A DNA stretch of 64,000 nucleotides. Source: Calocera cornea HHB12733 (lineage: Eukaryota; Basidiomycota; Dacrymycetes; Dacrymycetales; Dacrymycetaceae). The notes under the pieces are model-generated. The model did not search any database and was not told where the DNA came from. It saw nothing but the letters and a program-made list of their open reading frames with translations. Shown piece by piece: positions 53,738 to 64,000 of the stretch (positions within the stretch are counted from its first letter, which is position 1; each line of letters starts with the position of its first letter). The translations under genes were made by a program, and so were the position numbers. Location of the stretch: assembly GCA_001632435.1 (NCBI GenBank), contig KV424029.1, forward strand, positions 1 through 64,000. The letters run 5' to 3'.

Positions 53738-56700
53738 TCACATAATGACACAACCGCGATCATCGCCGTTATTGGCCCCAGCGACAGCGGCCGGCGGTTC
53801 CGCGCCAACGTACATGCTGCCCCCCATGCCTCCCCGACCTCCACTCCAACGAATAACCCATCTGCTTCGGCGACGTTCGCTTACCTGCGCTGCAGTCCCC
53901 TCCTCGCCATCTCCTTCCAGCTGATCTTCTCTGACGAGATCCGGATCGAGACCGCCACGAGCGGCAATGCGGGACCGGTTGAGATCGCCCTCCGTAAGTC
54001 TGCGACTGCCCACAAGGCGCTTCCTGCGTTCGCGGAGAGCCGTAGCCGTGTCGACCGCTTGCCAGCTCCAGAAGCTCTTGAGGATGGTCTTGCTCTCATC
54101 GCATTCATCCTGCGCGGCGGTCAGGCTCGGACCGGGGAGATGAACGTCTGCATGCGGCGAGCCATCGTCGTAGCCCATCGCTTGCGCTTCCCACGCCTTC
54201 CATCCTCGACGAGGTCGGGTGTGGGCAGCGAGCTCCGATACGACCGCCTTGCCAACGCTTCGACAATCGATAGCGACTATCTCTGCACCAACCATCTTGC
54301 GTTTGCGCGCCGTGCGGACAAACTCGCGCAGGACGCTATCAGACACACGGGTGTTGTCAAGCTCCAGGACCCGAAGCTTGGTACAGGCCCGCAGGAGGCG
54401 AAGAACGCCGTCATTAGTGATATTGGTGGCGTAGGACAGTATCAGTTGTTCCAACATCTCGCCGGGTGTTACCTTCGTGCCGGGTAAGCGGTGCTCAGGC
54501 GGAGGAGGCGTCAGTGCGTCCAGCACACGATCGGTGATATCCATCGCATCATCCAAGTCGACCTTGCGAATATATGGTACGGTACCAAGCAGATGCACAA
54601 GCCCATCATCCTTCATAGCTCCACCAAGATCAGCAAGCTCGAGGAGCTCGAGCTTCGGCACAGCGTGCGCGAGGTTGAAACAGGCGCGGTCGGTGATCTC
54701 GGGGCAGCTAGAGAGGTTGAGATGTCGGAGCTTCGTCAAGCGGCGATAGTGCGTCGTCATCTCTGCCGGGTCGCGGCCAGCCTCGCGGGATGTCAATGCG
54801 ATCTTGTCACATGCGCTGTCCTTCGTGCACAAGATGAGAGCTTCGATGGCGGCGTCTGTGAGTAGCCTGCTTCCGCTGAGATCCAGGACCTCCAATTCAG
54901 GTATATGCTGCCCGATCGAAGTCAAGACGTCGACATTTGCGTATCGCAGACCGGCCATCCGTAGCTCTCGGATCTTCGAGTGCTTTCGTGCCTTGCCATC
55001 GACCAGCGGACCAGAGGCAATGGAACCGAGCGCGACGATGCCGGACCCACTGAGGTATGGGCAGCGAGTGACGTCCACAACTTGGAGCTGTGGGCAATGT
55101 GTAGCGAGCAGGTTCATCGTGTAATTCGTGACGGCCAAAGAGGCGCAGAAGTTCACATTCTGGAGCATTGGCGAGGTGGCAATAAGCAGGTGCAGTGGGC
55201 CGGTGCTGATGTGCCGGCAGCCACGGAGATTCAGCGAGCGAAGCTGAGTCTGAGGGATGTACGGCGCTGCCAGGCCTTTCGCGACGATGGGGAATAGCCG
55301 AGGCAAGTTGACGATGGATGCATGTTTAACGAATGGTGAAGCAGATGCGACGAGATGCTGGACAGCAGACCTTGTAATTTGCGAATAGGGCGAGAGATCG
55401 ATGGTCGACCAGAGCTGGCCGTCAAAGGCGAGAGAGCGCCAAGTACGGGAAACCTGAGCGCATATAATGAGTCAGAGATCAAACAATAGGCGACAGTATG
55501 GACTCACGCGGGACAACTTAATGATCTCCCGGTAGCCCATGGCAGATCCAACCCAGCGTTCCTGACTTGCACGATAGACGGTCCATAGACCTTCTCTGAC
55601 TTCGCGCTCGTGCTCCTCCGCGCAGACCACAACAATGGAGCGGAGGCATTCGAGCTGGAGCTCGCGGGGAAGGACCTTCTCGAAGAGATTTGGCGGGACC
55701 TCAGGCTCGATGGTGGCCTGGGTTGTCAGGTAGTCGGAGCCGTCGGAGGTAGTAAGGGGCGGGTCGGATGGTGAAAGACCGAGGGTCAAGGTCGGTGTGA
55801 CAGGGGGCGAAGATGTGATAACATAAGGAAGCGGCGAGGAAAATGCGCGCATCTTGCCCTTGCCCTTACGAGCCGCAGACGAAGACATCGGCTCGTGGGG
55901 AATAGAGACTGAAGGAGCCGGAGGTGCGGATAGAGGGCTGGGAGCCGGTGATGATGGAGCGCTCTCGAGCGGAGAGCCGGAGCCGGAAGCCACCGGTGAA
56001 GCCACTGGCTCTTGCTCCATCCTGCTGCTCTTCCTCGAAAGGAGGCCCTTCAGGCCCAGCTTGCTCTTCGCGATCTTGCTCTTCATCTTGCTGAAGCTCG
56101 ACTTGCTCGAGGTTGATGTGGTGGACGAGATCGAAAGCGCGAAGGAGATCGAGGACAGGGAACGGGGCCGAGATACGGGGGAACGCGAGGGGTTCCGAGA
56201 CGTTTGCGCGGGGAGCTGGTGTGGAAGGTCCATCCTTGCTGACGTAGGAGAAGGCGGCAGGGGGATCATCAGGGGTAAGGAGGCATGATGATCCAAAGAG
56301 GCAGATAGCTCGATGTCCCCTGAGAGAGGGCTGAGCACATTGTCGATATCATCCGTGCCGCCGGCAGTGGTACTGATACTGTTACGATTGTTGATGGTGT
56401 TATTACTGTTGTTACGGTTGTTCATGTTGTTGTTGTTGTCTACAGAGGCAGATATGTTACAGGCCGAATCTTGTCCCTCCGTTGATACAGGAGATGGTAC
56501 AGAAAGTTGCAGGGGTTGGTGCGGGAGTACAGATGTTGAAGTGTTGGTTACAATAGACAGCGGTGCAGAGGTCGCCTCCATCGACGACAAGAGCGCAGCG
56601 TCGGTGCTCTCCCGTGTGCATACATTGAGTTGATCGAAGTGGTCCTCGAAAGCCTGGCGCTTCTCATCGTAGCTTGCGTAGCTCGTGGCAGGGGTGATCA

Positions 56701-57259
56701 TCTGGTCCCCGTCCCCGTCGGCTTCGTAGTAGCGCCTTGCGGAGTACATGCCGCTCTGCATGGGAGAGAAGTTGAAGCTCGCAGGCGTACGAGGCGAGGA
56801 AGAGGACCCGGATGCGAAGGAGTAGGAGACGGAATAGGCGCGCGAGTGCGAGGTGGAGTAGGAAGCCGTAATTGGGATCGCCGCTGGCCCGAGCACAGTA
56901 GGTGGGATGGCGCTGAGGACATCGGTCTCTTCGACAGGCACCTCGTGGTCGTCCTCATCGTTGAGAGAGATGGCCTTCCCCTTCCCCTTCCCGTTTCCGC
57001 TCGCCCCCTCATTGCGCTCGCCTTCATCCACTCGCTCAGGCTCGCCCCGCATAGATAGTGCCTGCATAGCGAGTGCGAGTGCGCTGCTCGATGGTGCCAG
57101 CTCCGCTTCGGTCGACCAGGTCGAGCACAGCTCGTGTCTGTCTTCTGGATGCATCGACGAGGAGAGCAGGCCTATCGAGCTCGAGCTCGATCCCGACCGC
57201 GAGTGAGCCGGGCTAGCTTGCGAGAGGAGGGAATCGCGTGTGCCCTCCTCCGTCATCAT
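53738..57259 (-). CDS. F-box / leucine-rich-repeat protein with C-terminal CaaX box
   Basis: Join (transcription order) 57259-55508, 55453-53738; 1155 aa, 54-nt phase-0 intron inside the F-box (LSR-VSRTW). It is a probable substrate receptor of an SCF ubiquitin ligase. Residues 1-520 are Ser-rich and disordered, with an Asn-rich tract coded around 56380-56450. The F-box is at about 525-600 (VLPRELQLECLRSIV...LSRVSRTWRSLAFDGQLW). Leucine-rich repeats of the AMN1/FBXL kind follow (RSLNLRGCRHI, LEVLDLSGSRLLTDAAIEAL, LRHLNLSSCPEITDRACF, LRVLELDNTRVSD). The C terminus CVIM fits a CaaX prenylation site with Met favouring farnesyltransferase, as in animal FBXL2/FBXL20 (also CaaX-ended). Membrane tethering is inferred. 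A GTAAGC inside the last 40 codons could be a donor but gives no sensible alternative. The start could be either of two adjacent ATGs. Confidence 0.88.
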
Positions 57260-59749
57260 TGACGTCGCTTGTCGAACGGTAATTGTACAACGCTCGCTGC
57301 CCAGTGGATGTGGCTCCGGACAGCGAGCAATAAGAAATAGAGTATGGGAGACAAGATAAAGTGGACAGGAGTACACGAGCGCCTCTCGTCCGAGAGTGGG
57401 AGGAGGGGATGGCTGCCAGCCTGAGCAGCACGCCCACCGCCCCGCAATTGCATCGGCGCGGGAACCGTTACCGCCCGCCCGCATCCGGATGAGCTCGGGG
57501 CTCGGGCTCATGACGCGCGCGGAAGCAAGCTCTTAATCAGGCTCATTACATCTGGCACGCGATAGGATAGGAGGGGGGCACCGGCCCTCCCAAAGCCGGC
57601 GTTCCGATACCCCTCCTCCACATGAATCCCCGCCCCCTATACTTATTGTGAGGGAAAGGATACTCTTCCTTACAGGCGTGGTGTGCAATATATGCTGTCA
57701 TAATAGCGTTTGTCACATTGTGTCTCCAACGCGTTGCAGAAGGCGACAAACGACAAGCTCCGCGCGTCAAGCCACTGAAGTCATGCGAACTTGCAAGGAA
57801 ATGGCGACAGCACTGGGAGCGCGACAGATATGGGGCCCTCTCATGGGATGGCGTCTCATCAACCGCAACACTAGCATTCCAGCGCCAACACCCGGTGACA
57901 CTCCTAGACCTTATCGCCTAGGAAAGGAGGAATTCGTGGGCGTATCCTATCAGCGTGTTGTACGGCAGCATTTGGGCGATCTGTAGGAATATGTCTGCAA
58001 ACTGCCTTGTCCTCGGTGTGGTTGGCAGTCGCACGTTCGTATTTATAGCTGGACAACGAGAAACAAGCCAAATATAGTGCCATGGACCACCAATTCATCG
58101 GTAATGAGCAGAATATGGCAATACCATAATTCACCGATACCATATGATTATTGGGAAGTATGCGGAACTACGTTGCAATGGCATCTCGTTGAGGGAAGTC
58201 GAAGGTGCGAGAGGCTCAGCAACCTAATTGAGGGTGTATATAGGGGGTTGATACGTTGCTGTGGTATACGTTGACTGTCAATGAGCCATTGATCAAGCTC
58301 TGCATCCACGCGCCGCTCCATCCTCCCTTCCCTCTCTGGGAAGAACATAATAAGAATAGAAATGCTCGGCAAGATCTCGTGCGGGGCCCAACAAAGGGAA
58401 GACGGTCTATATGGCATGCAGACGGCTCAGCTGACTGAATGCGGAGCGCAAATAGCGGAGTCTATCTGAGTTCGAATCGCGGTGTTCGGGGTACGATGGC
58501 CGGGGCGTTGACTTGGCAACAACGACGTCTCCGGAGGAGAGCCAAGGAGGGAAGAGAGCGCAGAGTCATTGACTTCCATCACCGAAACGGGCCCTACACG
58601 GACCGGATGCGGGGCTGTTATGATTCGGAGGGAAACAGCATGCGGACAGAGAGATAAGACAGGGACGATGCAGGAATAACGAGAAGTCAGAATATTCGAC
58701 CCGCTTCTTGTGAAACCAAATGTTACGAAAAACCTTGGGAATGCCCCCGCCGAATCGTCAAAATATTCGAAACTGACGTGCAGGACCTTTCCCCCCTCCC
58801 ACCATTCAAGAATTGTCTTGTCGGCACAAACTGTGGTGGCAGGGTGGGCGGATAAAAGTCTGGGCAGGGCATAGAGCGTTTGTGGGATGGGGCCGAAAGA
58901 TGAAGAGGCCGAATGGACCATCAATACGCCGATCGTGTCGGATGAAGCGATCGATAAGGAAGGGCTTTGGTCCCTTCGAATGGCTGAATGAGAGTTCAGG
59001 CGGTGCGTGAAAATGCTGACAAACGAGCTAGTTAGAGTTGAATCCCGTGCATCGCATCTCAATGGAAGAGGTGGAAGTGGAGAGGCTTTACGCACGCCAT
59101 AGAAGGAACGGGGCGAACGGTGCCCTCGTTCACGTCATATCAGGCAAGCATGTTGGACGAGGATCACGAGAGCAAGGGAGTCTCAGGATCAGACGTTTTG
59201 ATTGGCGGGATCATCCGGGGGAGCTGTGCTTAGTGGGTCCTATGATGCCGCGAGCTCGCTATCAGTCGTGCCTGAGAATCACGTGACGTGGCTTGAGGAG
59301 CAAAACATAGTGTCATATGAGACGTGGGACGGGGGGGAGCGGAACCTAATGCACCCAGGTCATGGGCCTGCCAGTAAGCGTGTGAGCGGTGTGAGCGTGT
59401 AACCGTATTGCACCAGTTGGGAGGGGGCTTCAGACAGACAGGGCATGGACCACAAGGGGGGTTCGAATGGGAAGCGGCCCCAGTGGGGGAACGCAAGTGG
59501 GTGCGGCGGGCCTATGGAATCAGACGGGACGCGCGAGGAGCACCGAGAGGCAAGGGAGGCAAAGGGAGCAAGACGCGGAGACGCGGTCAGTGCGTATGCC
59601 TCCTCCCCCACTATATAGCACCGTCTATAGGGCCCATCGCCCGTTTCCCCCTCCTTACCCACGCACCACCACCTCGCTCTCCCGCGTCTCCAGACTAGCA
59701 AATCCGCTTCCCCTACCCTTCGCCCGCATCCCTACTTAATACGTCAAGT
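57260..59749. other. Intergenic region, no gene seen
   Basis: About 2.5 kb, carrying the leader and promoter of the F-box gene on one side and that of the small HMG-like gene on the other. A 222-codon minus-strand frame at 58427-59095 has no recognisable features and lacks splice-consistent extension. No tRNA was found. Confidence 0.5.
59612..59617 (+). promoter_or_regulatory. TATA box of HMG/YABBY-like gene
   Basis: tatata in ctatatag, about 135 bp upstream of the ATG, followed by a strongly CT-rich leader (about 59640-59700) typical of highly expressed fungal genes. Confidence 0.6.
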
Positions 59750-60232
59750 ATGCCTAAGGTTGCCGCTTCCAAGACCGAGAAGACCGAGAAGAAGTGTACG
59801 TCCCTTTTCCTCCCCTAAGGCGCATACAGCCAGGGCCCCTATTACCATCACGCTGACTCACGTGACCGTGTTTTCTCTCCCTCCTCGTCGCGTCCTCCTC
59901 CCTTCGACACCTCGCCATATCATCGGCTCATCATGCATCCCTTCTGTATAATCGCTTGTAACCCGCAGCTGCTGGTGGTGCGAAGAAGAAGTCTTCCCCG
60001 TACAACGTCTTCATGAAGAATGAGCTCGCTAAGCTGAAGGAGAAGCACCCCGACATGCCCCATAAGGAGAGGTAAGTTTAGCGTTCCATGTCCCTCTCCT
60101 CATCATCTTACATATATCGTCAGGTTCAAGACCGCTGCCTCTTCGTGGGCCACTGCCAGTAAGTTGTTGGCTCAGTTCGTTAACCAATATGTGCTAATAA
60201 TAGCAACAGAGGAGAACCCCAAGAACAAATAA
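59750..60232 (+). CDS. Small YABBY/HMG-box-like nuclear protein
   Basis: Join 59750-59795, 59969-60071, 60124-60158, 60204-60232; 70 aa. The core SPYNVFMKNELAKLKEKHPDMPHKERFKTAASSW and terminal NPKNK match the YABBY-type HMG-fold found in small fungal proteins, probably DNA-binding. The N-terminal 25 residues are Lys-rich (KTEKTEKKS, AKKKSS). The first intron is long (173 nt), the others 52 and 45 nt. The last acceptor is ambiguous: tag at 60203 gives ATTEENP, while cag at 60209 gives a product two residues shorter. The TATA box, CT-rich leader and good codon use suggest strong expression. Nuclear location is inferred. Confidence 0.85.
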
Positions 60233-61662
60233 GTGTTATGTCCGACTGTCACCAATCGGCTCCCCTTATGGTTTCCCGTTCTTCTCTTTCTCCCTCCTGT
60301 GCTTTGCCTACTTGTATGCTGCTGCTCGTGCTATCATAGCTTCACATACTCAACCCGGCGGTGTAGCTCGCCGAGCCACCCCGGATTGTTGTTTCTGCTT
60401 TCGGGGTTGTGTGTCTAATCGTGTATTATGCCCACCACCTGCTTAAGTCTGATCTAATCCATTACTGTTCGGTGCTCTGCGAACTTGATGGCATGCCTCC
60501 TTTGCCTGCTCGGATGTTAACAAGCTCCTGTAAGAGCCTAGCTCGCCAATGCGTACCAGGACCCTCTCGGCGCGTCGACGCGTATTACCTAACTGATAAA
60601 CAAAAGGATGAGCTTCTCCGCAGGTCGCTTAATGCGCTTCCACGACCTCCATTCAATTCTCTTTGGCTCCTCGTAGGTGGCTTCTGCAGCTTCCTGAGAA
60701 TATTCGACGGTGCCGCATTGCAAGGGTAGCACCAGCAGACAGTTGTGGCATGTTTGCAGCGTGTTGCACGCGTGTGCCAGCACACTTCCTTGCAAACCTG
60801 CCAGATCCGCGATGCATTGTTCTGGTGGGCAGGTATCCGTTTCGTTGGGTCAAAGACCGTGTTCTCAAAGCGATGCGCTTTGTCCGGATCCGGCACGTTG
60901 GGCTTACTTGCTGTTTTCGCACGGTAGGGTTGTGTTCCTAGAGGGTGATATCCACTCACTAGGGCACAGTGATGCGAACAACCCAATTTGTCAATATATA
61001 CACCGACTCGGTTCAACCTGATCCAACGATTTATGTTTCATGTTTCACCTCAATTGGCGAACACCAACTTCGTCCGATGAATATTCTGGAGGGAGCGGCA
61101 TTGTCCTCTGGTTGAACAAGCCCGCCTTTGCCAGCGGATGGGAACGTGGATCATGGAGCGGCCGAGCCAGGATCACCCACACGATTCTTGCGATCTTTGG
61201 CCGATAGCCTATGGTATGGTGCCTGCATTCAATCTGACAGGCGTCCAATCAATCCATATTGCAGAAGACTTCTGTTGAACGCCGGACCGCCTCCCATCGT
61301 GCAGGGCCCCAACCGGCAGCCGAGCCGGATCTTATCGCTTCTCTAGGCTCGGCCTCTCGAGTCAGCCGCTCAAGACCAATAGCAGCCTTCGCTGCATCCT
61401 ATAGAAGGCCCTGCATCGCTTCCCTTGGGCCGATCCTTTCCTGTTCTATTTGACCTCCGTACTTCGCCAACGTCAGTCACAGATCCAGGATCTCCTCACA
61501 TATACTGTCTCTCTCTAACCCCGCGCAGGCAGGAACGTGTTTTCCAGCGGCACCTTTCCATCAGGCGGGACATCGTTGAGCACGGCGACTTCCGGCCCTT
61601 TCTCACTCCGCGTTACGTTTTCGGCCTTGCGGGGGATTGCGTGGCCTCCATGCTGCCGCCTG
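60233..61662. other. Intergenic, no gene seen
   Basis: About 1.4 kb between the HMG-like gene and methyltransferase G. Only short unsupported frames are present. Confidence 0.5.
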
Positions 61663-61668
61663 TATAAA
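61663..61668 (+). promoter_or_regulatory. TATA box of methyltransferase G
   Basis: TATAAA lies 39-44 bp upstream of the ATG at 61707, the same layout as the six minus-strand relatives. Confidence 0.75.
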
Positions 61669-61706
61669 GAGGACTGCCTCCGCGCGCCAAAGCTTCATCA
61701 TCATCA

Positions 61707-63604
61707 ATGTCGACCGCCCCTACTACCCAGACTCGTAGCTGGCGACAGAGGCTAGTTTCTCTGACATCGGCGAGCAGACCTCCGGAGACCTCTACCCACT
61801 CTTCCCGCGTCTCGCCCTCACGGGCGAGAACGTCTTCCACGGACGAGGGCTATGCGACAGATGTTGAGTCATCGGCACGCCGTAGGGGTTTCTCACTGCA
61901 CGGGTCTCCGTCTCAGCAGAGGCCGAATACGCCCGCGAACGTACCACCGGTTCCTCAACTTCCTGCTCATCTGAGAGCGAATGGAGTGCCAAGCCCGTCG
62001 ACTTCACGGCCACGACAACCAGCTTCGGCCGACGTGGAAGGTGGCTACAGCACTGATGCCTCTCATGCTCGTCATCGGCGCGCTCGAACCATGGGCGATG
62101 CAAGGCCTGCTGTACCTCCTGTTCCTGCTCGTGTTCGGTCAGAGATTCGTGCCTCTGCACCTGTTCCCGCAGTGCCGAGCATCAGCGGTGTGCATCCCCC
62201 TTGCGTGTCGGACTCCGAAGGTGAAAGTACGGCGGTGCATGCCGTAAGGAGGTCTTCAGTCAGCACACCTTCGGGTCCACGAAACGAGAGAGAAAGGCAG
62301 CTGCAAAGCTCCATTCCGTATCCTCTAAATGTATTTGATGATGATGCGCGCAGAGTGTCGGTAAGCTCATCTTGACAAGCGAATCAATTGTTGATTTGGG
62401 TCTAGAGAGAAATATATGTATTGCGCTGCGTATTATGTGAACGGCCCATATCGCAAAAGCCGCTACAGAGGACCTTCTTTCTTCGAAGCCCGAAAGGCCA
62501 GTCCACCTCGACGCGTCCTGGATGTTGGCTGCGGTCATGGCTATTGGCTTCGCGATGCATCAGCGTCTTGGCCTGTAAGCTTTAAGATTGTTGAGCTACA
62601 GCATCAGCTGAATTTAGTCAGGAAACTACATTCATTGGCTTTGATGCTTTTCTTTTGCCACATGTTGCTATGACAGAAGAGCAACTCACAAGAGTTTCAT
62701 TTAAGCAGGGAAACATCCTGTGGGTTCCCCTTCCAACACTATCTCTCTTCATGGACTGATAGACCGCAGTGAACCTGTCCTACCGTTCAGTTTCGGGGAA
62801 TTCGACTACATACGACTGGCAAATATGCGTATGGCCATCCCCGATGCAATGGTGGGCGTCTATTCCATGACTTTCTTGTTCCAAGCTAAATTCCAGCAGT
62901 GGTCCAGTGTGCTTCAAGTATGTGCAATCAATCCGAAAGTGACGTCTGCCTCAACTGATTTGTAGAAACTTTGCAGGCTGCTCTGCGAGAACGGGATGCT
63001 TGAGGTAAGTTCCCAGCCACATTATTTCTCACGCTCATGTCGCTTGCCAGATCCTGGATGATGGCTGGACCTATTTAGGCAAGTACTACAATGCCAACAT
63101 ATCGACTTTTAAGATGAGCTATGAGGAGCACTTTGAGTTCATGATGAGGGAGAAAGGATATAAAGAGAGTATTCGAGCTGCTCGGCACTATGAACGGCTC
63201 ATTGAGCGTCCTCTGCGCAACATCGAATACATGGCTCCTGTCGCCCGTGGTCCGATCAATGTTGTCAACCTCGATCCTAAGCTCGATTGGAGATGGAGGA
63301 AGACGCTCTTCCTCGCCGAGCAGGCTATACGGAATACGCTCCTGCCCATCGTCGCTCGCACCGAGCCGGATCCTTCAAGCCCAGCTGCAAAAATGACCTC
63401 GCAGGAAAAGCACGACCTGTTCGCGCAAGATGTGGATGGGCTCGTAGAGCTTCTGAAAGTGTACGTGTATCGTTGGGTATTCCGCTTCACTTCTGACGAC
63501 CCCTAAAGGTCACCGAACCTCCACAGGTATCGCCCCGTTCAATTTCATTCTCTCGTATATCAGCGGAAAACCAGGGCACATTGATTGTGCTGGCCGCTCG
63601 TTGA
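61707..63604 (+). CDS. Two-part methyltransferase family, member G
   Basis: Exons 61707-62356, 62406-62574, 62622-62719, 62770-62851, 62900-62917, 62966-63004, 63051-63458, 63527-63604; 513 aa. The only plus-strand copy, about 11 kb from the others. N-terminal: MSTAPTTQTRSWRQRL, DEGYATD, EGGYSTD, CVSDSEGES, IPYPLNV. Catalytic: RVLDVGCGHGYWLRDA, FDYIRLANMRMAIPD, CENGMLE, LDDGW, WRWRKTLFL. The 18-nt microexon and 39-nt exon are as in C and D. The last splice (donor GTGTAC, acceptor ccacag) gives a terminal NQGTLIVLAAR like the last strand of the relatives. Without it the frame stops at 63506. The first donor is GTCGGT; using the nearby GTAAGC instead would need a different acceptor. Confidence 0.82.
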
Positions 63605-64000
63605 TAGCAAAAGCTTACGAGTCTCACGCCTGTACGGTTGACGAAAACCCCAACCCCAAAATGCATAGATGATCCTCTCCTCCGCAGATATAATCGACCA
63701 ACGCCGGTTGCAGAGACCTCCTTTGCGTGTTGGTTGCCCGCATGAGTACGATCCACCGTACACCGAACCCCGGCCATTGCCACTTGTGTGCAATTCGATC
63801 TGTTAATGCCACTGTGCTAAGGAAATATGGCTCAGAACGATGGAGCGTGCGGGTCTCTCGGCGCCGGTCGCAGCGGCCCGTTCAACTCATCCACCTCCTG
63901 CCTACTCTTCCGCGCGTCCACCTTCCACGTATCCATCGAGTCGACCTGAGTTGTCGAGACCTCCAAACCGCCCGCGAGGTCGAGGTCGAGCTCCTGCCAT

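Noticed and set aside
53663..54487. 274-aa plus-strand open frame
   Set aside because: Antisense to the leucine-rich-repeat and C-terminal part of the F-box gene.
58466..58486. gttcgaatc, reminiscent of a tRNA T-loop
   Set aside because: Flanking bases do not form the T stem and no acceptor or anticodon arm can be drawn.
58427..59095. 222-aa minus-strand open frame
   Set aside because: No recognisable domain, no supporting splice structure and random-looking composition.
1..64000. CRISPR arrays, rRNA, bacterial operons
   Set aside because: None seen; introns and gene content are eukaryotic.

Overview
The window is nuclear DNA of a filamentous basidiomycete, most likely a mushroom-forming Agaricomycete. 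The signs are roughly 55% GC, many short GT-AG introns of about 50-65 nt, dense small genes on both strands, long Ser/Pro-rich disordered proteins and a fungal-type autonomous Helitron. All exon joins below were worked out by hand from splice signals, reading frame and comparison of paralogues. No database search was possible.

Layout. 1 to about 6.5 kb is one end of a large, apparently intact Helitron on the minus strand: a single 1948-codon Rep/helicase frame and a hairpin at the left window edge. 6.8-9.6 kb is a four-exon disordered protein with a repeated short motif. 10.5-15.4 kb holds two tandem acyl-CoA/4-coumarate-CoA ligase-like genes with identical ten-exon structures. 15.6-20 kb (minus) is an Nvj2/TEX2-type lipid-transfer protein. 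20-23.2 kb has no convincing gene but contains fold-back repeats. 23.2-24 kb is an R3HCC1-like RNA-binding-fold protein. 26.3-28.2 kb is a 14-TM DHA2-type MFS exporter.

From 28.9 to 50.8 kb, and again at 61.7-63.6 kb, lies a local expansion of a two-part family: a disordered N-terminal region carrying GY-x-TD and acidic SDSE motifs, joined to a class I SAM-dependent methyltransferase. Five copies have both parts, one of them with a frameshift. One copy has only the N-terminal part, and one is a 5'-truncated pseudogene. A further Pro/Ser-rich gene in the cluster shares their promoter layout. Exon phases are conserved across the family and a TATA box sits about 40-65 bp upstream of each ATG.

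51.8-53.4 kb is a conserved housekeeping pair transcribed divergently from a 163-bp spacer: SF3B5 (U2 snRNP) and a C1D/Rrp47/Lrp1 exosome cofactor. 53.7-57.3 kb is an F-box/leucine-rich-repeat protein ending in a CaaX box. 59.7-60.2 kb is a 70-aa YABBY/HMG-like protein. The right edge cuts through the 3' end of an unidentified minus-strand gene.

The housekeeping genes flank a dynamic block of mobile elements and lineage-specific paralogues. The methyltransferase family is the best candidate for a previously undescribed system. The extreme CACGTG density of the Helitron is the strangest pure sequence signal.
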